A stretch of DNA of 64,000 nt from Lysobacterales bacterium (GTDB taxonomy: Bacteria; Pseudomonadota; Gammaproteobacteria; Xanthomonadales; SZUA-5). The position numbers and the translations under genes were made by a program. Each line of letters starts with the position of its first letter. Within the stretch, counting starts at the first letter, position 1. Where the stretch lies: contig JALHMH010000009.1 of the NCBI GenBank assembly GCA_022844165.1, positions 62,001 to 126,000 on the forward strand, given 5' to 3'. Under the pieces are notes generated by a model, which did not search any database, was not told the origin of the DNA, and saw only the letters and a list, made by a program, of their open reading frames with translations. Of this stretch, positions 27,264 through 33,533 are shown one piece after another.

Positions 27264-28127
27264 ATGCGAATACTGATCTTATTGAGCCTGGCGATGGCCG
27301 GCGTGGCCATGGCGACAGATCCAACAACCAGCCATACGCCCAACGGCGCGGGCAATGACAGGCCGCCAACCGAAGCCCACCAGGCCAATCCATCACTGCC
27401 CACGTGGGCACCTGCCGCAATGCGGGAAGCAGAAAATTCAGCGATGCCGGGAAGAGTTGTCGCCAGAGCACCGCTCATGAGCCTGTTTCTCCCGGAGAAC
27501 TGGCGTACCGACGATGTGGTCACCACTGAGGTCGGGCCGGACGAGGCAGCGTCTTTGCATGAACTGGCGCAATCCGGCCTCGTGATCGATCTGGTCGATG
27601 GCAAGAAACGCGAGCGCCTCGTGACGTTTTTTCGCGCGCCGCTCAAGACTTACCGTGAGATGAGCAATGCTGGCAAGGGTATCGGCCGCATCGTGCTCAC
27701 CGATTCGGAGTATGCGTATGTCGCCGTGCGCGGCGACAAAGGAAAGAGCCGAAGGTTCCGCCAGCTGCGGGGCGATGTTGAGGATGTTGTCGCGACATTG
27801 GCGATTTATGACGAGCGCCGCGAACAGCTCGGGCGCCCATTGCCGGCTGGCTCGCACTTCACTGGCAAACTCAGCGATGGCAGTCCACTCAGCTTGGAAC
27901 TCGCCTCCGACGGTACCTTGGCGATGACATGGGGCGGACCCAACGGGCGAACCGCAAAAGGCCATTGGTTGCAGCGCGATTCGCAAATCCTGATGCAGTT
28001 GTTCGATGTTGAGCCAAAACCGCAGGGACCTGTCTATATGCAGTTCGACGGCGACTCGCTGATTGTGACCATGTGGGACACCCTGATCTTCGGCGAGCGT
28101 GGCATACAACTCCTGCCGGCCAGGTAA
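27264..28127 (+). CDS. Exported protein of unknown function upstream of bioH
   Basis: A 287-residue protein I do not recognise. It has a signal peptide (MRILILLSLAMAGVAMA), a Pro/Asn-rich low-complexity segment (about 18-60), and then an alternating alpha/beta domain. The C-terminal part ('SHFTGKLSDGSPLSLELASDGTLAMTWGGPNGRTAKGHW', read in parts) looks like a small beta-sandwich with repeated Gly-Thr turns. The ATG at 27264 is chosen for the signal peptide; the frame is open 21 codons upstream. Its TAA overlaps the bioH ATG (TAATG), so the two are translationally coupled, but nothing in it suggests a role in biotin synthesis. Confidence 0.7.
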   Translation: MRILILLSLAMAGVAMATDPTTSHTPNGAGNDRPPTEAHQANPSLPTWAPAAMREAENSAMPGRVVARAPLMSLFLPENWRTDDVVTTEVGPDEAASLHELAQSGLVIDLVDGKKRERLVTFFRAPLKTYREMSNAGKGIGRIVLTDSEYAYVAVRGDKGKSRRFRQLRGDVEDVVATLAIYDERREQLGRPLPAGSHFTGKLSDGSPLSLELASDGTLAMTWGGPNGRTAKGHWLQRDSQILMQLFDVEPKPQGPVYMQFDGDSLIVTMWDTLIFGERGIQLLPAR

Positions 28128-28882
28128 TGCACCTCGACATCATCGGCAGCGGCCCACCGCTGCTGTTGATTCACGGGTGGGCAATGCACGGCGGCGTTTT
28201 TGCCCCGCTGGTGGAACGCCTGAAAGCCGACTTTCAATGCTGGCTGGTCGATCTACCCGGCCATGGATTGTCAGAAGAGCGCGCAACAGTCGATCTTGAA
28301 CAGACGGCTGAACGCTTGTTGGACCTGGTACCCGCCGGAACTCACTGGTTGGGCTGGTCATTGGGCGGGCAACTGGTGCTCGACGCGGTTTCACTCGCCC
28401 CTGAGCGCATTGCGGCGGTCATCATGATCGCCAGCTCGCCGCGTTTTGTATCAGGCGACGATTGGCCTTATGCCGTAAGCGAATCGGTGTTTGCCGGATT
28501 CGCCACAGAACTGGAGAACAACTTCCAGCGGACGATTGACCGGTTCCTCGCCCTTGAGGTGCACGGCGATGATGCTGCGCGCGAAGAACTGCGTTCGTTA
28601 CGCGACTGCATCGCAACCCGGCCGCCATCGGATCCTGCGGTGTTAAGGACCGGCCTCGAATGGCTTCGGTCGCGCGACGACCGCGCGCGCGTCGCGCGTA
28701 TCCGTTGCCCAAGCCTGTGGCTGGCCGGGCTGCGGGACCGGCTGGTGCCCGCAGCAGCGATGCGCTGGGCGGCGCAGGCATGCGGCGGCGATTTCGCCGA
28801 CTGGCCCTGCGGACATGCGCCGTTTCTGTCGCATGCCGACTCAATCGCCCATGCGATTCGTGGCTTTCTCACACGCCGATGA
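28127..28882 (+). CDS. bioH: Pimeloyl-ACP methyl ester carboxylesterase BioH
   Basis: A 251-residue alpha/beta hydrolase (E. coli BioH 256). BioH removes the methyl group from pimeloyl-ACP methyl ester, releasing the biotin precursor. The oxyanion region 'LLLIHGWAMHGGVF', the nucleophile elbow 'GWSLGGQLV' (Ser about 76), the acid in 'LAGLRDRLVP' and the His in 'PCGHAPFLSH' make a full triad; the 'HGWAMH' and 'GWSLGG' text is close to known BioH. The start overlaps the previous stop (TAATG) and the end overlaps the next gene (ATGA at 28879-28882). No other bio genes are in the window, so a generic esterase cannot be fully excluded. Confidence 0.85.
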   Translation: MHLDIIGSGPPLLLIHGWAMHGGVFAPLVERLKADFQCWLVDLPGHGLSEERATVDLEQTAERLLDLVPAGTHWLGWSLGGQLVLDAVSLAPERIAAVIMIASSPRFVSGDDWPYAVSESVFAGFATELENNFQRTIDRFLALEVHGDDAAREELRSLRDCIATRPPSDPAVLRTGLEWLRSRDDRARVARIRCPSLWLAGLRDRLVPAAAMRWAAQACGGDFADWPCGHAPFLSHADSIAHAIRGFLTRR

Positions 28883-29589
28883 TCGATATTATCGCCCGCG
28901 GGGAGGGCTGGCTGGCGGTAAACAAACCCGCCGGCCTGAGCGTTCATAGCTCCAGTTACACCGGGCCGTGCACCGCAACACTTGTCGATGAAGTCAGGCG
29001 CCAACTGAACGTGAATCGTGTCCATGCTGTCCACCGGCTCGATCACGCCACCAGTGGCGTACTGTTGCTCGCCCTGGATCCACGCACCACGGCGTTTTTC
29101 ACTGAGCAGTTCGCAACACGTCGAGTGCGCAAACGCTACCTGGCTGTTGTGCGCGGCCACACAGCGACATCCTTTGTCATCGATTCAGCCCTGTCTGGTC
29201 GCGACGGGCAAGCGCCTAAAGATGCGCGCACGTCATTCGAAACCATCGGCACACTCACCCTGCCGATTGCCGTTGGGCGATACCCAGAAGCACGCTATTC
29301 ACTGCTCGAAGCGCTGCCACACACCGGTCGGCATCACCAGATCCGCCGCCATCTGAAGCACGCCTCCCATCCGATCGTCGGCGATGTGAAATATGGCAAG
29401 GGACATCACAACCGTCTGTTCCGGCAGCATTTCGGGATCCATCGACTCTTGTTGCACGCAGTAGAACTGGGCATCGCCACACCTGAAGATGAACACACAA
29501 CGTTAATTGCGCCGGTTGATGAGCTGATGCGACGCGCAATTACGCATATGACTATGTCTGTCGATCGCATAGCGGCCAAAGTCCTCTAG
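28879..29589 (+). CDS. RluA-family pseudouridine synthase, TruC-like
   Basis: A 236-residue pseudouridine synthase. The catalytic motif is 'VHRLDHATSGVLLLALD' (HRLDxxTSG with the catalytic Asp near residue 54). Other family parts are 'WLAVNKPAGLSVHSS', 'RKRYLAVVRGH' and 'LPHTGRHHQIRRHLKHASHPIVGDVKYG' (read in parts). The size and the 'SVHSS' and 'HPIVGDVKYGKGHHNRLFR' stretches fit TruC, which modifies U65 of tRNA-Ile and tRNA-Asp, better than the larger RluA/C/D proteins. The ATG overlaps the bioH stop. A hairpin array follows 8 bp after the stop. Confidence 0.85.
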   Translation: MIDIIARGEGWLAVNKPAGLSVHSSSYTGPCTATLVDEVRRQLNVNRVHAVHRLDHATSGVLLLALDPRTTAFFTEQFATRRVRKRYLAVVRGHTATSFVIDSALSGRDGQAPKDARTSFETIGTLTLPIAVGRYPEARYSLLEALPHTGRHHQIRRHLKHASHPIVGDVKYGKGHHNRLFRQHFGIHRLLLHAVELGIATPEDEHTTLIAPVDELMRRAITHMTMSVDRIAAKVL

Positions 29590-29596
29590 GACATTG

Positions 29597-29742
29597 TTGA
29601 GAAACGCACTTCCTGTGCGTTTCTCAAGTCGCGAGTCCGGCACATGTCCGGACTCGCTCTTCATGGATCAAGCACTTACGTGCTTGACCCATGTGCGAAC
29701 CATCCATGGTTCGCGCCCGCAGGCTGTTCCTCAACAGCCTGC
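29597..29742. repeat. Array of five consecutive hairpins
   Basis: Five separate inverted repeats follow each other in 146 bp. H1: TTGAGAAACGCAC/GTGCGTTTCTCAA (29597-29627, 13 bp perfect, loop TTCCT). H2: GCGAGTCCGG/CCGGACTCGC (29631-29657, 10 bp, loop CACATGT). H3: ATGGATCAAGCAC/GTGCTTGACCCAT (29663-29692, 12 of 13 pairs, loop TTAC). H4: GCGAACCAT/ATGGTTCGC (29695-29714, 9 bp). H5: GCAGGCTGTT/AACAGCCTGC (29719-29742, 10 bp, loop CCTC). Stems differ in sequence, so this is not a tandem repeat. There is no T tract, so it is not a standard terminator. It sits between the truC-like gene and repeat copy B. Confidence 0.85.
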
Positions 29743-29753
29743 TAGTGACCGAC

Positions 29754-29851
29754 GGGGGCGATTGAGCGCGCATCGCTTAATCGGGGATGTGGCGAGTATC
29801 CTGCCGAGCAAAGCCAACAGCGCTCGGCGGTCCGAGGCGAAGCCTCTCTAA
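29754..29851. repeat. Dispersed palindromic repeat, copy B
   Basis: 98 bp that align gap-free with 7691-7788 at about 80 positions. The first stem is kept with a change that still pairs in RNA (GATTGAGCG with CGCTTAATC, one G-U), and the last core GAGGC-GAA-GCCTC is only partly changed around its edges. The copy begins 11 bp after the hairpin array and ends 20 bp before the DUF4410 lipoprotein gene, so it may lie in that gene's leader. Confidence 0.75.
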
Positions 29852-29871
29852 ACATTAGTCGGGGGTAGTTA

Positions 29872-30480
29872 GTGAACAAGCTCGTTCGTGTGACCTTGAT
29901 CCTGACGGCATTGCTGCTTGCGGCCTGCGGTTCAACCTCAAAGATGAAACCTTCGCCGAGCGGTGAATCCGGTCGCACGGCAGACAAAGCCGCGATTTCC
30001 GCGGACTTTGCGCGATTCAATAAAGTGATCGTTCGCGATTTCGAAAATGCCGTTGTGGTAACAACCAAGAATGCTGCCAAACGTGAAGTCGAACTGAGCC
30101 AGGCAACGGCCGCGGGCCGCCGCTTTGCCGACCAGATCGCGGAGGGCCTGAAGGGCAACCCAGCATTCGCCAGCGTAGAACGTACCGGGACACCGGACGC
30201 GGAAACACTGGTCATCAGCGGGAAGGTCACGAAGTACAAGCGTGGCAATGCCGCTCTGCGTCTGATGGTCGGCTTCGGCGCAGGCAGTGCGAACTTCGAT
30301 GCGCGCGTGGCATTCATCGATGGCGCAAATAACGGCGAAATCTCTACGATTACCGTGGACAAGAACAGTTGGTTCCTGGGCGGAATCCTGGCCGCGACGC
30401 AGACCGTGGATGACTTCCTCGACAGTGCGGCCAGCAAAGTCGCTGAGGAAACGGTGCGCGCCAAGGCTGGGGACAAGTAA
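29872..30480 (+). CDS. DUF4410 lipoprotein
   Basis: A 202-residue lipoprotein. The signal sequence ends in the lipobox 'LLLAACGS' (Cys about residue 20), so it should be lipid-anchored, probably in the outer membrane. The rest fits the DUF4410 family: 'FNKVIVRDFENAV', 'ADQIAEGLKGNPAFASVER', 'ETLVISGKVTKYKRGNAALRLMVGFGAGSANFDARVAFID' (read in parts), and a C-terminal helix. Its function is unknown. The start is GTG at 29872, with the GGGGGTAG stretch just upstream as a poor ribosome site. The dnaG gene begins 30 bp downstream. Confidence 0.82.
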   Translation: MNKLVRVTLILTALLLAACGSTSKMKPSPSGESGRTADKAAISADFARFNKVIVRDFENAVVVTTKNAAKREVELSQATAAGRRFADQIAEGLKGNPAFASVERTGTPDAETLVISGKVTKYKRGNAALRLMVGFGAGSANFDARVAFIDGANNGEISTITVDKNSWFLGGILAATQTVDDFLDSAASKVAEETVRAKAGDK

Positions 30481-30510
30481 TGCGAGCGCGGTCCGGCTAA
30501 ACTCTTCAGG

Positions 30511-32211
30511 ATGGCCGGCCGCATTCCAGATTCCTTCGTCGATGAACTCTTACAGCGGGTCGACATCGTCGACATCGTCAACGCGAGAGTCCCGCTCAAG
30601 CGCGCCGGTAAAGAGTACCAGGCACGTTGTCCATTCCACGACGAACGAACACCGTCGTTCACCGTCGTGCCGCAAAAACAGTTCTTTCACTGCTTCGGCT
30701 GCGGCGCGCATGGCTCGGCCATCAAGTTCGTCATGGACTACGATGGCCTGAGTTTCCCCGACGCGATCGAGACCCTGGCCGCACATGTCGGCATGCACGT
30801 TCCGCGGGACCAGACGCATCGCGACGAACAGGATTCGCTGGCTCCACTGTATGCCGTCATCGCCGAGGCCAACCAGTGGTTCAGGGCTCAGCTCGCCAAA
30901 CACCCGCGAGCGCTGAGCTACTTCGAACGTCGCGGTGTCAGCGCAGCCATGAGCGAACGCTTCGAACTGGGATATGCGCCGGATCGTTGGGATGGGCTGC
31001 TGAATGCTCTTGGACCGGTGCGACGCGACGAGATGTCCGCAGCCGGATTGCTGTCGGTGAAAGACGACGGTCATGCCTACGACAAATTTCGCGACCGCGT
31101 GATGTTCCCGATTCACGATCGCCGCGGCAGGCCGATGGCATTTGGCGGGCGAATTCTCGAACAGGGCGAGCCGAAGTATTTGAATTCGCCGGAGACCCCG
31201 TTGTTCCACAAGGGCCGCGAACTCTACGGCCTGTCTTTGGCGCGCCCGGCAGCACAGAAGTCCGGGAGGCTGGTGGTCGTAGAGGGTTACATGGATGTGG
31301 TATCGCTGGCGCAGCATGGTGTCGAGGAAGTCGTCGCCACACTTGGAACAGCGACCACCAAAGACCACGCCGAACTGCTCTATCGCAATGTTGAGGGTGT
31401 GGTGTTCTGCTTCGACGGCGATCGCGCTGGCGTGGCCGCCGCATGGCGTGCACTGGAGTCGACGCTGCCGCGTTTGAAGGATGGCCGGCAAGCGCATTTC
31501 TTGTTTCTGCCGGATGGAGAGGACCCGGACACGATCGTACGCAAGGAAGGCGCGGGTGGCTTTCGTGCGCGGCTCGATCGAGCGCAACCATTGTCGGACT
31601 ACTTGTTCGCCACACTCGAAAGCGACATCGACATGACCACGATCGATGGTCGTGCGCGACTGACCGCACGGGCGCGGCCACTGATCGACAGTATGCCCGA
31701 TGGCGCATTTCGCGACTTGATGCGCCAGGCGCTGGCAGATCGCAGTGGCGCACGACGAGTCACGGTGGCAAACGAGCCTGCGCCGGTGCGCAAACCGCGC
31801 CCGGCCGGCGCGCCGCGCACACTGGTCAGGCAGGCGCTGGCACTGCTGCTTGCCAAACCACAATTGGCGCTCGAAATCGAACTACCGAGCGGCTTCGAAC
31901 GCGTCGACAAACCGGGTAGCGAAGTGCTCCGTGAGCTGATGCAACTGACGCGCGACAGGCCGCTCGCCAGCGCCACTGAACTGATCGAGCACTTTGAAGG
32001 CAGCACCCGCGATGCCCTGATCAAACTCTCGATCTCCGAAGTGCCGGGCGATGAAACAGCATGGCGCGAGGACCTGATGAGTGCGCTGATCAAACTCATT
32101 GAGCAAAGCGACGCCGACCGGCGGCAAGCGCTCAGCGAAAAACTACGCAGCGGTGCGCTGGATGAAGCGGAGAAGGCAGAATTGCGTGTGTTGCTGGCGA
32201 GGAAGAACTGA
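30511..32211 (+). CDS. dnaG: DNA primase
   Basis: A 566-residue primase that makes RNA primers at the fork. The N-terminal zinc-binding domain shows 'CPFHDERTPSF' and 'FHCFGCGAHG' (C-H-C-C ligands). The catalytic core has 'ERFELGYAPDRWD', 'GRILEQGEPKYLNSPETPLFHKG' (read in parts) and the TOPRIM motif 'VVVEGYMDVVSLAQHGVEEVVATLGTA', with later metal residues in 'CFDGDRAG'. The C-terminal helicase-binding domain (about 430-566) is more divergent. dnaG usually lies between rpsU and rpoD; here it is flanked by a lipoprotein gene and tdk instead. The ATG at 30511 matches the family. Confidence 0.96.
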   Translation: MAGRIPDSFVDELLQRVDIVDIVNARVPLKRAGKEYQARCPFHDERTPSFTVVPQKQFFHCFGCGAHGSAIKFVMDYDGLSFPDAIETLAAHVGMHVPRDQTHRDEQDSLAPLYAVIAEANQWFRAQLAKHPRALSYFERRGVSAAMSERFELGYAPDRWDGLLNALGPVRRDEMSAAGLLSVKDDGHAYDKFRDRVMFPIHDRRGRPMAFGGRILEQGEPKYLNSPETPLFHKGRELYGLSLARPAAQKSGRLVVVEGYMDVVSLAQHGVEEVVATLGTATTKDHAELLYRNVEGVVFCFDGDRAGVAAAWRALESTLPRLKDGRQAHFLFLPDGEDPDTIVRKEGAGGFRARLDRAQPLSDYLFATLESDIDMTTIDGRARLTARARPLIDSMPDGAFRDLMRQALADRSGARRVTVANEPAPVRKPRPAGAPRTLVRQALALLLAKPQLALEIELPSGFERVDKPGSEVLRELMQLTRDRPLASATELIEHFEGSTRDALIKLSISEVPGDETAWREDLMSALIKLIEQSDADRRQALSEKLRSGALDEAEKAELRVLLARKN

Positions 32212-32345
32212 GAAGGAACTGAAGCGGGGACACGGGCTGCGAGTGGCGGGATAAAATGGCCCGTCGCAGATTTCCAAGGCGCACGGGGCAACGAGATTCT
32301 CACGTGCCTTGTGCCCCAACACCCCCGTGCCAGACGAGACCCACC

Positions 32346-32966
32346 ATGGCAAAACTCTACTTTTACTACTCGGCGATGAACGCCGGAAAGACCACGGTGC
32401 TACTGCAAAGCGCGCACAACTATCACGAACGCGGCATGCGCACGCTGATTTATACGCCGCGTATCGACAACCGTTACGGCGAGGGCTTGGTTCAGTCGCG
32501 GATTGGCCTGAAAGCCAGGGCGCGCGCCTTCGAGCGCAGCGAGGATTTGTTCCTGGCCACCACAGCCGATATCGACGCCAACGGTGCGCTCCATTGCGTG
32601 CTCGTCGATGAGGCGCAGTTCCTCAGCAAATCGCAGGTCTGGCAGCTCAGCGACATCGTCGATCATTTGAATGTACCGGTGCTGGCCTATGGCCTGCGCA
32701 CCGACTTCCAGGGCGAGCTGTTCGAAGGCTCGAAGTACCTGCTTGCATGGTCCGACTCGATGAGCGAGATCAAGACCATTTGCCACACCGGGCGTAAAGC
32801 AACGATGGTGGTCCGCGTTGATGAGCAGGGCCGTGCGATAACGCAGGGCGCACAAGTAGAAATCGGCGGCAACGAGCGCTACGTCTCGGTGTCGCGCGCC
32901 GAGTTCAAGCGCATTTTCGATGGTGACGGCGCGCTGCCGCTGAAACAGGGGACGTTGTTTTCGTGA
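32346..32966 (+). CDS. tdk: Thymidine kinase with a degenerate zinc site
   Basis: A 206-residue type II thymidine kinase that phosphorylates thymidine for DNA synthesis. The P-loop 'SAMNAGKTT' (9-17), the catalytic 'VDEAQFLS' (Glu89) and the lasso '[11 protein letters not shown]' are all there, as is '[19 protein letters not shown]'. The usual C-terminal zinc site (CxC plus CxxH in E. coli) is mostly lost: the first pair reads C146-x-T148 and the second S183-x-x-E186. Known zinc-free relatives are uncommon, so stability must come from other contacts. The ATG at 32346 follows a CCACC stretch; the frame is open upstream without homology-like sequence. Confidence 0.93.
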   Translation: MAKLYFYYSAMNAGKTTVLLQSAHNYHERGMRTLIYTPRIDNRYGEGLVQSRIGLKARARAFERSEDLFLATTADIDANGALHCVLVDEAQFLSKSQVWQLSDIVDHLNVPVLAYGLRTDFQGELFEGSKYLLAWSDSMSEIKTICHTGRKATMVVRVDEQGRAITQGAQVEIGGNERYVSVSRAEFKRIFDGDGALPLKQGTLFS

Positions 32967-33000
32967 GCTACGCCTTATCTACCTCTTGCCTCGCGAAGAT

Positions 33001-33459
33001 TCATCGGCGTTCGGACAACTCGCGTAGCATCCGAGTAATGGATTGAACTACGAGTGCCCGGAATCGATTCCCTGCGGACGTCAGGTTGTGGCGGACGTTG
33101 GCTCCAGTGTCGTCTGGATTCAATATGTCCAGCAACCCCGCCTCACTCAATTTCTGTATCCGGTGTCTAAAGATTTCTGTTGGGAGCGGGGTCTCGTAGT
33201 TAAAACCCTCATGTTCGGTAAAAGAGACCAGCAAAAAAAGTTCTAGTTCCTCATTCGTCAACGAAGAAATGTTCTGAAGTTGTTCATGGGTTAGGCGCTG
33301 ATCGCGCACCTCCTCCTCAAACTGAACTTCGACAGAGCCAGCTTTCGCACCTCGAATCCTGAGGAGCATTCTTCTCAGCGGCGATCCGAACAGGACAAAC
33401 CCTATGATTGCAACGAGTGGCCATGAGCCATGCTCGATGAATGACTGCACAATTTCCAT
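33001..33459 (-). CDS. Small membrane-anchored protein of unknown function
   Basis: A 152-residue protein I do not recognise. An N-terminal helix (WPLVAIIGFVLFGSPL, about 12-27) is followed by a basic segment (RRMLLRIRGAKAG), then an acidic helical region ('QFEEEVRDQRLTHEQLQN') and a C-terminal part that looks like a winged-helix fold ('FRHRIQKLSEAGLLDI', 'VRHNLTSAGNRFRALV'). The layout suggests a membrane-tethered sensor with a DNA- or protein-binding end, but this is a guess. The ATG at 33457-33459 has GGGGGAAT upstream. The gene is clearly more A/T-rich than its neighbours, which hints at recent acquisition. It is divergent from hrpA and convergent with tdk. Confidence 0.7.
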   Translation of the reverse strand: MEIVQSFIEHGSWPLVAIIGFVLFGSPLRRMLLRIRGAKAGSVEVQFEEEVRDQRLTHEQLQNISSLTNEELELFLLVSFTEHEGFNYETPLPTEIFRHRIQKLSEAGLLDILNPDDTGANVRHNLTSAGNRFRALVVQSITRMLRELSERR

Positions 33460-33533
33460 GTTTATTCCCCCAGTCTTTCGTAACAAGCTTAGACCAATGC
33501 GGCAATCAAGTCTCGTTGAATTGCCTTTCTAGC

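Noticed and set aside
29597..29627. First hairpin as an ordinary terminator for the truC-like gene
   Set aside because: The stem is long and perfect but followed by GTCGCGAG rather than a T tract, and four more stems follow. Some termination cannot be excluded.
29597..29742. The hairpin array as a CRISPR array or a tRNA-like cluster
   Set aside because: Stems differ from each other, spacing is 2-5 bp, and there are no repeated units, spacers or cloverleaf features.
30550..31863. 437-codon minus-strand frame opposite dnaG
   Set aside because: It is antisense to a clear dnaG and its Cys/His/Arg-rich sequence resembles no protein.
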